Shown: positions 10,946-21,490, counted from the stretch's first letter. The stretch is DNA of 64,000 nt from Micrasema longulum (GCA_022494885.1 JAGVSM010001456.1:1-64000); one strand, 5' to 3'. The notes: generated by a model not told the origin, from the sequence alone. Program-made: numbers and translations.

Positions 10946-10979
10946 ACAAAGTGAATTTATAATTTTTTATTTTTTATTT

Positions 10980-11283
10980 TTAATAAAAATCTTTATTAGC
11001 ATAAATAAACAATACATTCAGTAAAAAAATGGAACAATTAAGGCTGAACTTGCTAAAAAGGAGTCTGACTCTTGTGTTTGGCAAGTTTATAAAATAACAT
11101 AAAAAAGAAACAAAAAATGCAAAATAAAATAATAAAATAAATAAAAAATTAAACAATTTTAAAAATTGAGAAAATATGACACTAATTTTTTTTAAATAAA
11201 AACACAAAATTTATAAACACAGGCACATATTAAACATACATCTTTATTTTCAAAATACAGTTGATGTTAATTATGTCAAGAAG
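10980..11283. other. AT-rich spacer with A-rich tract
   Basis: Contains an A-rich tract at 11095-11165 (GCAAAATAAAATAATAAAAT) similar in composition to the polypurine region at 32640. The minus frames here are Phe-rich low complexity. No gene seen. Confidence 0.4.
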
Positions 11284-11700
11284 CTTTTTTTTTATTTATC
11301 CTTAAATTTTCCGTAATATATTTCTTGACGTAGATTTTGTGGTAAATTATTGAAAAGCTTTCGTCCTATATAAGTATAATGATGTTTGACCGTGGTAAAT
11401 TTAATTATCTGTAGAGCGAGGCATCCTGTTCTCAACCTTCCCGTAATACGGTCCGATGGGAGGCTCTCCTTATGCACCTGGAGCAGACAACACTTTCCGT
11501 AGATATCCTCCACTCTTAAAACATTAAATTCCTTGAACAGATCGGTAGTTGAGAACAAGGATGGTTTATATAGTATTATTTTAATAACTTTTTTCTGTAG
11601 AACTTTTAAGGGTCTACGATGAGCGTTTTAAGCCCCTCCCCATCCAACTACTGCATATTGAATGATTGACTGTACTAGAGCATAATAAACTGAAAACATA
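11284..11700 (-). mobile_element. LINE family 2, RT C-terminal fragment
   Basis: Read on the minus strand from 11700: YYALVQSIIQYAVVGWGGA, a stop, then RRPLKVLQKKVIKIILYKPS, running into FSTTDLFKEFNVLRVEDIY, a TTVKHHYTYIGRKLFNNL segment and NLRQEIYYGKFKDK, ending near 11292. This is the longest continuous C-terminus of family 2. No upstream RT domain. Confidence 0.85.
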
Positions 11701-11715
11701 ATAAATAAATAGAAT

Positions 11716-11895
11716 TGGGTTGTGGTCCCGTGGCTTGTGTTGCGGACTCACGGATCAGAGGTCCGAGGTTCGAACAACACTCTACCCCAACTTGATTTCC
11801 ATTTTCTAACAGTGAGTTATTTACAACTCGTTGAAAATGGTCACCAAAATGGAAATATTTGGGTAAATTATAGGAACGCTAATATTTCTTTTTTT
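11716..11895 (+). mobile_element. tRNA-derived SINE C
   Basis: The head starts GGTTGTGGTCCCGTGGCTTG (A-box-like TGGTCCCGTGG) with B box GGTTCGAAC, then CCCCAACTTGATTTCCATTT, a GTTATTTACAACTCGTTGAAAA segment and an A-rich end. The chance ORF beginning at 11722 is the SINE itself. Confidence 0.8.
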
Positions 11896-12049
11896 CAAAA
11901 AAAAAAAAAAATATTTGAAAACGTTAAGTTGAATGTTTGACCACACAGTTAATGCTTTAAATATTAATTATAATATGAAATAACAGAAAGTTGACACGCG
12001 TATTTGATTTGAATTGTTTTTGGTTAGGTGTAAGAAATCGAAATGGCCA

Positions 12050-12180
12050 TGATATCATTGTTTTGTTACTTTTGTTTGTTTGTTTATTTATGTGGGTAAA
12101 CAAACAGTATGTATAGAAATATTGACAACTTTTTTGTATATTAGTGTGGGACACTCACTTAAGACAATCATTTAAATTAC
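12050..12180 (-). mobile_element. LINE 3'UTR end
   Basis: The minus strand reads CACACTAATATACAAAAAAG, then a TATACATACTGTTTGTTTACC segment and AAATAAACAAACAAACAAA. It matches the terminal UTR of the LINE at 601-1592. Only about 130 bp of tail is present, a severe 5' truncation. Confidence 0.65.
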
Positions 12181-12536
12181 GTTAAATATAACAAAGGTAA
12201 AAAAAAAATGAATTGAACAGGAATGTTGCGTCTCATAAAATGAAATAATACGGACCAAAATGGACACCAAGTCGTTGGAACAATAGGCATAATCCCCCAG
12301 TCTACACACGTGCGTTTCCAGAAATTCTCCAGCAGCCTAGTGGACCACATGGTGACGATATCTACCTACTGTCTACCAAAGATTCTCTTCGGACATCTAT
12401 CTCCCTTTGTTAACCATGGAGTTGATACAGTGCTTTATTTATTTAGTTTTTTATTGCTTAGTTCTTGGCATGAACACTTGACAAACTTACTACTATGCTC
12501 TATTTTTTTATAAATTTATTGATATCATTCTAACTT
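12180..12536. other. unassigned; possibly decayed coding part of the L2-like element
   Basis: No motif recognised with certainty. The plus strand keeps short open stretches (12310-12513) just upstream of the repeated motif and L2-like tail, so it may be the eroded 3' coding end of that element (inference). Confidence 0.25.
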
Positions 12537-12998
12537 TGCTGGAATTCCACTCGTCCATGCGCTTTGTAGCTGCACGATGATTGGTTATCTAGCTTTCATA
12601 TATCAGCTTTAAAATGCCTAAATTTTGTAAATGGGGTCTAGAATTCCAATCGTCTATGCGCTTAGTAGCTGCAAGACGTGTTGGAATCTTACTCCTTTTT
12701 ATTATTCATATTATTTTTATTTTTTTTAGTATCATTAATACACTAAATTTATTTGTCAATTTTTAAAATGTGTAAATGGGGGCTAAATTTCTAACTGTCT
12801 ATGCGCTCTGTAGCTGCAAGACGTCCCCTGTAATCTAGCTCCTATCTGTTATAATTTTTTATTGATCTTAATTGAAAACGAGGAACTAGAATCCCAACCG
12901 TCCATGCGCTCTGTAGCTGCAAGACGTACTGAGATATTTATTAATTGTACAGCGCCCTTGAGGTGATTTTCACAAAATTGGCGCTATATAAATTATCC
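12537..12998 (+). repeat. four-copy motif followed by an L2-like hairpin tail
   Basis: A core of about 34 bp containing TATGCGCTCTGTAGCTGCAA appears four times (near 12555, 12652, 12799 and 12902). Each is preceded by a CTAGAATTCCAA-like stretch, at irregular spacing of about 100-145 bp. Immediately after the last unit comes the L2-type 3' end: GCGCCCTTGAGGTGATTTTC, then TTGGCGCTATATAAATTATCC. The tail matches those at 28715, 55463 and 60235. Confidence 0.7.
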
Positions 12999-13055
12999 AA
13001 CTATATATATAACTATATATGTAAAAGATAAGAAATGAAAAAATATGTATATAAT

Positions 13056-13195
13056 AATAATAATAATAATTAAATATCTGCTTCTTTAAATATTTCGATG
13101 ATTTTTGACCTAAATTTACGTCGTAAATTGTCATAAAAAATATCAGCCTCGGTAAATCTATTGTTCGTGTATTATATTTATCAAATTGTGTACTT
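13056..13195 (-). mobile_element. Jockey/CR1-like LINE, last codons and tail
   Basis: The minus strand encodes FTEADIFYD followed by FRSKIIEIFKEADI and a stop, almost the same as the C-terminus at 1310-1395. It is followed directly by (ATT)n where the older copy has TTATTATAT. Only the last 40 codons remain. Confidence 0.75.
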
Positions 13196-13206
13196 ATATA
13201 TTGTGG

Positions 13207-13734
13207 TTAGTAAAAATTATAAAAATATATTGATACGCATTTATAACAGCGTCTATTCGCAGTCAAGTGGAGTTTCGCGTTGGTATACTTTGCGTTGCAA
13301 CTCAAGGTCCCGCTTTTACATACAGCTGACGATGTAAATATGAAATAATGCTCGGAATATTTTGTAGGTATGGGCAAGAGTAATAACAGTCTCTGCGGGT
13401 GCTGGTTTAGCCCTGATAGTTCAGAGCGCGACGATGCCAATGCGTCACTTTGCACACAGCTAACTGTGTAGATATGAGGTTGTACAAACGTTCGGTGCCG
13501 TGTAAAGAATTATTCAGCTCGGGACCTCAAAACGATAAAACTCGTGGTTTATGATCAGGCATTTGCAATTCAGCAAAACTCCACTATCTGGATCAATGAG
13601 TGCCAGACATTATCACATAAAAACGACCGCCCTTATAACCTTATTCTCTGACGTTCTGAGTAGATATTGAGTTAACATATTACAACAGAGATGAAGAAGA
13701 TTAAAAAAAAAGGTAATTTCATTTTCATCTCATT
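13207..13734. other. unassigned mixed sequence
   Basis: No gene recognised. 13250-13530 is less AT-rich than its surroundings and has a repeated ACACAGCTAACTGTG / ATACAGCTGACGATG-like motif at 13320 and 13455. The 82-residue minus frame has no known features. Confidence 0.3.
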
Positions 13735-13906
13735 TTTTTGCACCACAACAGGCCAGGAGGCCCAATTACAGTGGTGAATTATATTACAGAACAACCAAGC
13801 TTGAGAAAAATCACATTTTTTTAATTTTTGTGTTCTCACCGGGAATCGAACCCGGAACCTTCCGTGCGTGAGTCAAGCGTCTTGACCACTACACCACGAA
13901 GGCCGC
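13735..13906 (-). mobile_element. tRNA-derived SINE B
   Basis: The minus-strand head GGCCTTCGTGGTGTAGTGGT has an A box (TGGTGTAGTGG) and B box (GGTTCGATTCC). Its body includes AATTGGGCCTCCTGGCCTGT and ends GTTGTGGTGCAAAAA. A second copy at 36511 aligns over the full length. Distinct from families A and C. Confidence 0.85.
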
Positions 13907-13929
13907 CGATTAATATAGTAATATAGTAT

Positions 13930-14325
13930 AGTAATGTAAATTGGAAGTCTAGGCATCTACAGGGCTTATGACCTGTCAATGGCTGGTTTAAGTGGCCACT
14001 TTACACACTGTGTAACATTCACCATTCTGACCATATTTGAACATCTTTATTCCTTCAATCCTTTCATCTGTTGATGTTTGTGAAGTTAAAGAGCTGAAAC
14101 CTTTATTTATGCGGGTGAGATTCGTGTAATTGAATTATTTCACCTACATACTAGGCAACGCCTGAAAATGTTATTTTTTCAATTTCTATACTTCTTCATG
14201 GACCAGGTGGTTTTATCAACAATATTTTGAGTTTGTCCAAATTTTTATATACAAAGACTGGATTCAACTCCCTGGGGAGCTGTTTATAATAACATATTAC
14301 AACAGAGATGAAGAACATCAATCCG
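13930..14325 (+). mobile_element. modular fold-back copy 2 (A-B-C-D-E)
   Basis: Direct order of all five modules. A (GGAAGTCTAGGCATCTACAG to TAACATTCACCATTCTG), B (CTGTTGATGTTTGTGAAG, GAGCTGAAACCTTTAT), C (TACTAGGCAACGCCTGAAAA, ACTTCTTCATGGACCAGG), D (TGAGTTTGTCCAAATTTTTA, GACTGGATTCAACTCCCTGG) and E (ACATATTACAACAGAGATGA). It serves as the reference for module order in other copies. Confidence 0.75.
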
Positions 14326-14334
14326 TACGCATCT

Positions 14335-14870
14335 TTATTTATTTATTTAATTTTACAATACACCCAAGGGGCATTAACAAAAAATATACAGGTAAGTACA
14401 AACATAGTGCGTAAAAATTTAAAAGATAAACAACGCTTTTTTGTATACATTTCGAAACAATAAGAAGCATACTGCTATGGAAAATAAAAAGTAAAATATT
14501 ACATAGTAAAAAAGAAAAAAAAAAATATATGGTGATTTTATAGTAACAGTATTGACTAAATGTCCTTTTAAACAATAGAAGTAGGTTGTACACTTTATTA
14601 TTATTTTTTTATATTTTTTTATTTGTTTATTTTTCCATACACATATTATTGACATAGAAATATAATTACAAAAATACACTTTAGAAAAATACATCTTTAA
14701 ATTAAGCCATTAGATGAATTGAAAAAAATGCTCACAAAGACTTCAGCGTCTGAGCGTGAGCCATCCCTTTTTTAATTATTTAAAAGTTCATAGCATATAT
14801 ATATGGTGTGATATGAACATAAAAAGAAAAAAAATAAAAAATAAAAGAAAAACCAAATACACATATGCTG
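14335..14870 (-). mobile_element. LINE 3'UTR/tail fragments
   Basis: The minus strand ends GCCCCTTGGGTGTATTGTAA then AAATAAATAAATAAA at about 14335, a typical retroelement 3' end. Within it, 14530-14600 (minus: GTGTACAACCTACTTCTATT) matches 62208-62277 on the plus strand. A second tail-like tract lies at 14600-14640. Probably two overlapping LINE remnants; no coding sequence. Confidence 0.55.
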
Positions 14871-14885
14871 ATATCACGAAAACAT

Positions 14886-15454
14886 TTATTTGCAGTATGC
14901 ATTTTTTTTTATTTTAAGAATTTGTTTATCTGTTCCTTCCATGCTAATCCAAGACCTCAAACCTACTTTTAACTGTAGCAGTGATTTAATGTTTTGTAGT
15001 TCCTTGTTTAGAAAATTGAAGGATCTTGCACCAACATGTAAGGAGTGCCTCTGAGCAAACTTAGTTCTGCATCCTGGAACTGACACACTATCGGATCTAT
15101 TACTAATACGATTTAAATTATTACTAAACTATTCCCTATTTAAGTAAACATATTTCAAGCACTGAAATAAATATAATTTTCTAAAACTAGGAGTCCACTC
15201 TCTACATATAATTTATTACTAGGATATTGTCTGTATTTTTCTGTGCAATTTCTATTGAGCGACTTTGCGCGTCCAAGACTCCTCCCCACCCTATTAAACC
15301 TTATGTTATCGAAGACTGAATTAAAGCGGAGCGGAGCGGATTTAATGGAGAAGAAGACCAATCCTCTTTGACCAAAGGTTGTGCTAATTTTCGATGGTTT
15401 TTGCAGCATCAGGGTGGAATGCCTAGTAACTCTAGTAATTGTATTTGGTGTCAT
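14886..15454 (-). mobile_element. LINE family 2, RT C-terminal fragment
   Basis: Two minus frames in order. 15155-15454: TPNTITRVTRHSTLMLQKPS then ISTTFGQRGLVFFSIKSAPL. 14886-15086: VPGCRTKFAQRHSLHVGARS, then FNFLNKELQNIKSLLQLKVG. Both carry the terminal 'FGQRG...FNKL' theme of family 2, so this may be one element with a frame break or two tandem remnants. 62085-62190 is homologous to the first frame. Confidence 0.65.
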
Positions 15455-15745
15455 TTATTTATTTATTTATTTCATTTTATTTGGGATTTTTACAGCTATT
15501 ACATAAACAAAATAATTAGAAAAATCTTAACAATACTAAAGCCAATTAAAAAAATCCACTGTAAATATAATGACACATAATATATAAGAAAATAAGTTTA
15601 GTAATTTTATTTGTGTGACGTTTGTATTCATGTGTATGTGAATGTGTGTATGCGTGAATGAATGAGGGAGAGGATACATGTGCGTGTGGGAATGAAAGAG
15701 GGAGAGGGTGCGTTTGTATGGGTGCGTAAGTATGAAAATAATATA
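15455..15745 (-). mobile_element. LINE 3'UTR with (AAAT)n tail
   Basis: On the minus strand a CA-rich UTR (15600-15725) leads to AAATCCCAAATAAAATG and (AAAT)n ending at 15455. The same arrangement of CACACA-rich UTR and AT-rich tail occurs at 27225-27450 and 33085-33310 on the plus strand. Confidence 0.55.
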
Positions 15746-15749
15746 TTTG

Positions 15750-16550
15750 CTTAAAACTTGTAAATTGTATTAAAAATGGTACAATAAAGAGCTTAGTAAA
15801 AAGTTAGAAACCTTTTTGTTAAAATTCAAATGACGAAATGATATAAATCGTTTTTTTTTTTTTTAAGTATGTTAAATTTCAAAACCGTATTCTGAAGAAA
15901 AAATGGGAGGTATTTAATATTTATTGTACAAATACATTAGTAAAGCTTTTACATAAATTTGTTTTACAGTCATAACATTAGGTTTATCGTATATGTAGAG
16001 GGAGCTCGTTCTGACAGCTAACTAAAAAAAGTATTTTTTGTAAACGAAGATTAAAAACAAGTTCAATAATACTTTAAATACATTAAAACCGCTGTAAAGC
16101 AAGTACATTTCACAGTAATGAATTTTAAAAAAATATATTTTGAAACGCTGTAGCTGCCTATTTCTATTTAAATATACATCACGCACGATGCCCTAAAATA
16201 AATAGAACCAATACATTGTATATATATTTTTTAATAATTTAATTAGGTAATTCAACAAAGATACATACTAGAAAACATACAATTTCAAAGCATTCGTCGA
16301 TACAATTTTACATGCATATATATCTTCAATTATAAAACTACACAAAATGGATTTATATATTATGATGTAATACATATTTTTAAATATATTTTAATACATT
16401 TTTTAATATATTTAAATAATTTTTTTTTTACAGGATACAATGCATTAAATAATAAGCTGTACGTGTGTACTTATTAAATAAGATTTATTCCTAAGAGATT
16501 ATTCGCAAAAGCTGAGAGTATCATGAAAAATGACAATTTTATTGTTTCGG
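15750..16550. other. unassigned AT-rich stretch
   Basis: No gene seen. At 15998-16016 the motif GAGGGAGCTCGTTCTGAC resembles the arms of the TIR element at 61525-62632, suggesting a decayed end of that family. The rest is A/T runs. Confidence 0.35.
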
Positions 16551-16554
16551 CATT

Positions 16555-16870
16555 ATATATTATATTCCCGACATATGCGGGCCATAGGTGTGTGGTATGT
16601 AGCATTATTTGAAAACAAAGGCAGTTTAAATATTTCCCGATGTCTGATTGTTCTCAATCCCGCATTTATTTGTATTTTATTTAGGAGGTTATTATCTACT
16701 TTATAGTTTAATATTTTATACAGAAATTTTATATCAAAAACAACGCGGCGTTTTATCAGAGAATTAAAATGAAAAATAGTTAGAAGTTGCTCGTAATTTG
16801 AATGCGTCAGATCGGAGAAAAACTCTGAGCTGGACGCCCGTCGGTTTGAATTGCATTTTTTAAATAATGT
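16555..16870 (-). mobile_element. Jockey/CR1-like LINE C-terminal coding fragment
   Basis: A continuous minus-strand frame without ATG reads SNYEQLLTIFHFNSLIKRRV, FDIKFLYKILNYKVDNNLLN, then RHREIFKLPLFSNNATYH and MARICREYN. This is the 'RR...D..FLYKILN' and terminal 'P..R.C..YN' pattern of non-LTR RT C-termini. It is unusually intact (about 100 codons with no stop) but has neither start nor tail. Confidence 0.7.
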
Positions 16871-16879
16871 GGGATTGTT

Positions 16880-17880
16880 TTAGTAAATAAAATACTCTTA
16901 AGTAAATAATCTTTACTAAATAACTTGAGAAGGAAGAACCGACCCAGCCTCCCCTTTAAGCAAAAAAGTTAAATGAAATTTATTCGCGAAATCGTGATTG
17001 ATTTGTTGATTGAATTTGTCGATATAGTATGATATTCTACAATGTAGATTCCCGTTCAATTAATGTGGTACGTTGGCGTCGGTAGATATTGACTATCGAT
17101 ATATTATATCGAATGAAATGAACAATTTGATTGGTCGTATCAATATACTTCAATTCGAATATAGCTAGTCAATTTATTTTGACACCAATATTCATACGCG
17201 TTTATTGAACACTTAATTACACGTATAGTATAAATGTTAATATTTTTTATAAATTTAATGTTTGAAGCACTAACTTTGTGGTAATTTATTATTATAAAAT
17301 AAATAAAACAACTTTTAACAATTTTTTTTCCACCTACCGGTTTCAAAGCCAAACAAGCTTTTGTCTCAGGTTTACTTAACTAATCAGTTATTTCGTATTT
17401 TATTTCAAAGAACTTAATACAATAAAACAGATTGCTTATACTAACGGATATAATGAGAATTGGCTACGGCCGTAGTAATAATAAATAAATAAATACAATT
17501 CAACAATTATTATATCTATACTTATTTGATCTAGTAGTTAGAACGAGTGTATAGTTCTAGGACTGGCAGCTAAATTGTGATCGTCATGTCTTGGCATAAC
17601 AAATGAGCTCAGTTCTCGGTTCAGTGCCGAAAATTGTCATTTATTATAGTAAATAATACAATATGTTCTGTTCGCAGAACAGTGAAAACGGTACAATGAA
17701 GTCAAATACAATTATGTAAAATTAATTTATAAGCAAACCTATTAGACACTGTCTTTCCCCAGAAACACTACAGCTGTGGCCGGAGTACAGAAGTAGTGCT
17801 CTTTGCGCAAATTAGTCGCTGATCAGGGAAAACTAATGTACAAAAATACAATATTACTACACCAACATTTGGGATTCGAT
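16880..17880. other. unassigned stretch
   Basis: No gene recognised. 17480-17500 has a (AATA)n tract after CTACGGCCGTAGTAATAAT, a probable LINE tail end. 17040-17110 has short ATCGATATA-type symmetry. Nothing else can be supported. Confidence 0.35.
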
Positions 17881-17889
17881 TATTTTGTG

Positions 17890-18530
17890 CAGGTAAACGT
17901 CGTTTTTCGCCGGGGTTCCGTTCCGAGAGACACCGGTGTAAAAAAAATCGGCGCAAAATGAACACAAATATAATGGAAGAAATAAGGTTAGCTTTCGGGT
18001 CAAAATTCTAAGAACAATCTAACATGTTTATTTAATACATAATATCCTATATATTTTCAAAATAAATTATAAATGTATTTAATAAATATAGTTTAAATTC
18101 GTTTAATAAATAAATTATAATCACCAGTATACTAATTCACCAGTTCGTCGGTACTAAATTAAATTCTCACGCTTTTTTGAAAAAGCATTCAATTTCATTC
18201 GCTTTTATTGTTTCTTACCCTCTTGCAGAATCATAGCATAAACTACAAATATTTTAATATTCTTTAAATTTAATTAATAGTAAAATAAAAAATAAAATTA
18301 TGTCCTTTTGTTTTTCTTAAAAACAAAACAAAAAGTAATTCGGAAACCATTTTACACACACAATAAGCTGCTCGCGTAAACGGTAATAGAATTAAACAAC
18401 GTGTAAAAGTGTGTCTGCTATTAGAATCGCGGCGTGTACTGTCGTCTGGTGTCGGCTGAACCGGGGAATCCCACGCTGGCATCAACCGGCGTATTTATAA
18501 ATCGGCGTAAAACGACGCGACGTTTACCTG
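17890..18530. mobile_element. TIR-bounded element, 641 bp
   Basis: The left end CAGGTAAACGTCGTTTTTCG is mirrored at the right end by ACGACGCGACGTTTACCTG, with further CGGCGTAAAA-type subterminal repeats on both sides. CpG-rich ends contrast with an AT-rich core. No transposase frame; no clear target duplication. Superfamily unassigned. Confidence 0.6.
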
Positions 18531-18849
18531 TATTATAGAAATTTATGGTTAACAGAGAATGGAGACGATAAATCCGTTGACTTTCGTTCTCAAAAACAGC
18601 CACACCTTAATAGTTAGGAAAAAATAAAAGCCAACTAACTCAAGAAGTAAGTATCGCTTTCAGATCTGATTAAAGATTCTCTAAAGGCCCTGCCTAGACT
18701 GCGCTAGGTTAAGAACCTCCCTCTTTGTATTCCAAGCAAAGTGCTAATTTACTTGAGCCAAATAGCTAAATAATACGATTTAAAGGGCTACACCGGCACC
18801 ACACTAAATTATTGGCTTAAACGTGATCCTCATCTTAATCTAACGCAGA

Positions 18850-19905
18850 GTTTCTCAAACTTATTCAAATTTACATTTTTCAAATTACAAAGCTTCCTTG
18901 AAATTTCATAATCTTGATGCATTAACACACATAAGAGATATCTTCGATCAGATCCTGCTTTACAAAATTGTAAATACTCAATTTGATTCCCCAGGAGTAA
19001 TAAATCTACTTGCTTACCGTGTTCCCTCCAGACTAACTAGACTGTATGATATTTTCTATATTCCTAACATTAAAACTAATCATCAGAAACATTCTACAAT
19101 CCCTCGTATGTGTAAAGTATTTAGCAACAATTTTAATAGTCTTGATATATTTAACACTCCATATAAAAAGTGCAGAAAGGCTTAATTCAGAACAACAGAG
19201 AAAATACGTTTAATGTTTTTTTCTCTCTTCATTTGTCGTCATCAAATCAAATGTTATTTTCCCATCCTACTTTCTTTCATTCATCCTCCACCACTCCTCA
19301 TCAATCAAATTTTTTTCTTCCTACTGTCTACTTGTTTTGATAATATTTTTTTCATTTTCATTTAAAGCATATTTATTTTTTATATGGTTTAAACTGTCGT
19401 CGCTTTATTTGAGTATAATTAAGTAAATACATGTTATTGGAAGGCAGGCCCTACTAATTTTATGTATACATTTTTAAATGTTTCTATTTATACAGGTTGT
19501 TCTTTAAACCCTGTCACATCCAAAACTACGATGATCAGTATGGGCAAGAAGACATATTGGCATATTTAAAAACATATTTAGAAAGAAGAAAATTTGTAAA
19601 AATAAAATATTAAAAATAACAAATGGTTGCTTACTTCTGCAGGGGAGAAGCAAGAGGGCACGGCCGCGTGGTTAACGGTGTGTCAGACTCCCCCCTCCTC
19701 GTTTCTCTCCTGCAGAAGTTAGCAACCATTTGGTTTTTTAAATATATATATATTTTTGAAATTTAAAAAAAATATTTTAATGTGCCAATATGTCTTCTTG
19801 CTCACTGATCATCGTGGTTTCGGATGTGACAGGGTTTAAAGAACATCCTGTATTCATTTAACCTGTACATCTGTTGGTATTCTAAATAAATAAATTAATA
19901 TTTAA
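18850..19905 (+). mobile_element. Jockey/CR1-like LINE 3' end, split by a fold-back
   Basis: The frame 18898-19185 reads DIFDQILLYKIVNTQFDSPG, LLAYRVPSRLTRLYDIFYI and IPRMCKVFSNNF, then LDIFNTPYKKCRK. The pyrimidine-rich UTR continues to 19490, is interrupted by the fold-back at 19493-19850 and resumes TTCATTTAACCTGTACATCT before AAATAAATAAATTAAT. The tail matches that of the LINE at 5300-6522. Confidence 0.8.
19493..19850. mobile_element. 358-bp fold-back MITE at a TA target
   Basis: Arms begin CAGGTTGTTCTTTAAACCCT and end with the complement (AGGGTTTAAAGAACATCCTG). Arms of roughly 150-165 bp surround a short GC-rich loop (CACGGCCGCGTGGTTAACGG). TA lies on each side (19491-19492 and 19851-19852), and the uninterrupted LINE at about 6487 has a single TA at that point. 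TA duplication suggests Tc1/mariner-type mobilisation (inference). Confidence 0.85.
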
Positions 19906-19964
19906 ACTTCATTAGTCTAGTACTAAAGAAAATAAATTGTGTAGGTACCAATGACGTACAATTA

Positions 19965-20395
19965 AATCATCATCACCATTCCGTGTCCGCTCCCTAGTGG
20001 GAGCATATGATGTCCACAACGAGCCTCTATGCATCTCTATCGGCTGTCAGCTCTCGTATGTTCTTCCGAGTCAGGTTCGCGTCCCGCAGTTCTGACATAA
20101 ACTGCTTACGAATAGTCAGCAGCGGACGTCCAGGACGTCGAGCACCCGATGCCGTGTAAAGTTAGCAAGCGTGGTTGAGGCTCTCAGGAGGCACTAGCCA
20201 ACCGCATCAAGTAAACAAGATTCTTCTGAGATGCCTATTCTCAAAACTCAGTATTTTGCTGTTTTGGGCCTTAGTAAGGTGCCACAATTCGCATCCGTAG
20301 AGGCGAATTGGTGTTATGTTGGCGTTATATAGGCGGCTTTTGGTTTTCACTGAGTAAATATCCGATCTCCCGATATCCTTCATACTGTTGAATTG
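19965..20395 (-). mobile_element. RTE-like LINE 3' end, family R2
   Basis: Complement of the family at 38885: CTCCCTAGTGGGAGCATATG, CTCAAAACTCAGTATTTTGC and GATTCTTCTGAGATGCCTAT. The + strand at 19970 begins CATCATCACCATTCCGTGTC, i.e. a (GAT)n-like tail on the minus strand. The post-RT region is degraded by frame breaks. Confidence 0.75.
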
Positions 20396-20473
20396 AAATT
20401 ATAATTATGACAGAAGTAATTAATCAACTATAACTTACTAATTATAACCTTTTTTTGAAGTTCATTATCAACA

Positions 20474-20699
20474 CTTTGTATCCCGGAGCCGTGTAAACAC
20501 GTGATTATATAACCATGCGTTGTGTCCCGGTCCCGTGTTTTCACGTGGTTTACCAGCTGTCTAAAAAAGTGCATTTTATTGACATCTAGTGACTTTTTTT
20601 ATTACTTTTTTGCTGCTGGTAAACCACGTGAAAACACGGGACCGGGATACAACGCATTGTTATTATAATCACGTGTTTACACGGCTCCAGGATACAAAG
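20474..20699. mobile_element. 226-bp fold-back MITE with four CACGTG motifs
   Basis: Two near-identical inverted arms of about 85 bp (CTTTGTATCCCGGAGCCGTG... and ...CACGGCTCCAGGATACAAAG) surround a T-rich centre. Each arm holds two related sub-repeats (CCGGAGCCGTGTAAACACGTG-type and CCGGTCCCGTGTTTTCACGTG-type), giving CACGTG at 20498, 20542, 20625 and 20670. AACA flanks both sides (20470-20473, 20700-20703), a possible 4-bp target duplication. Confidence 0.85.
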
Positions 20700-21264
20700 A
20701 ACAAAAAAAGGAGCGAGGCCCTGTATATGTGCGAACATTGCAATGCGCAATGTGTCTCTCCATAAAGGCCAATGTTGGCAAAATTATCATACAAAAATGA
20801 CTTATTTAATAATTTCAAATAAATATGAGAAGTTTCAATTGATTTAACCCAGTATTTTCATAATTATGACACTTTTAAGAAACCCTTCACAAAGCATGAA
20901 ATTTCACAAAAATGGGCCGGGCACAGGGTAAATTCTATGTTTATTCGGCCGGTGCTCAAAGTGTCAATAAGATTGACTCTTAGGTCTAGGTTGAATAAAA
21001 AATAGTAACTATTTCATCTAATTTAATTTTTACTTTCTTGTAGCCATAACTTAATATCATACATAAGACGATTTCTACGTTTCCTTTATTTACTCTTTCT
21101 ACCTGTTACACTTTGGGAACCCTTGAACAAGTCGTTATTTATAGACTTCTATAACTAACAGTTAAGTAGTTGATTGTATAGAATCTAGAAAATATATATC
21201 TACTGTTCTGGTAAATAAAGAAGTTCAGTGCTACAGAAAATTTGATATTAAAATATTTTCTTAC

Positions 21265-21490
21265 GAGCGGTAAAAATTAGAGCATTTAATAGTGCGGGGG
21301 ACAACATCAACAGCCGTGAGGTTGGCAGGTCTGAACTCTGCTTTGGCCCGCAACGCGTAGTCCGCTGCAACGTCAGCCTGGACGAGGCTACTAAACACCG
21401 CACATCGAAAGTACTCGACACATTTCATCTTGACAGTTCGTGTTGCCTGGCCACCAGCTCCCCGCCAGTGCTCGGAGCTCGCTCTTGTAA
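21265..21490 (-). other. GC-rich patch open on both strands; weak candidate exon
   Basis: A sharp GC-rich island in AT-rich surroundings. The minus strand is open for about 80 codons to the TAA at 21263-21265. It includes an ATG in AAGATGAAA context (MKCVEYFRCAVFSSLVQADV, then ALRAKAEFRPANL), and the stop lies inside CTCGTAAGAAA, a good splice-donor match. The plus strand is also open (NSREVGRSELCFGPQRV...), so openness alone proves nothing. I do not recognise either protein. It could equally be a repeat. Confidence 0.2.

Noticed and set aside
14339..14694. 84- and 91-residue Tyr/Phe/Ile-rich minus frames
   Set aside because: These are LINE 3'UTR and tail sequence with poly-T/A composition.
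19560..19620. KTYLERRKFVKIK peptide, similar to an RT motif
   Set aside because: The segment belongs to the left arm of a fold-back, whose mirrored right arm contains the same words without the frame; similarity is accidental.
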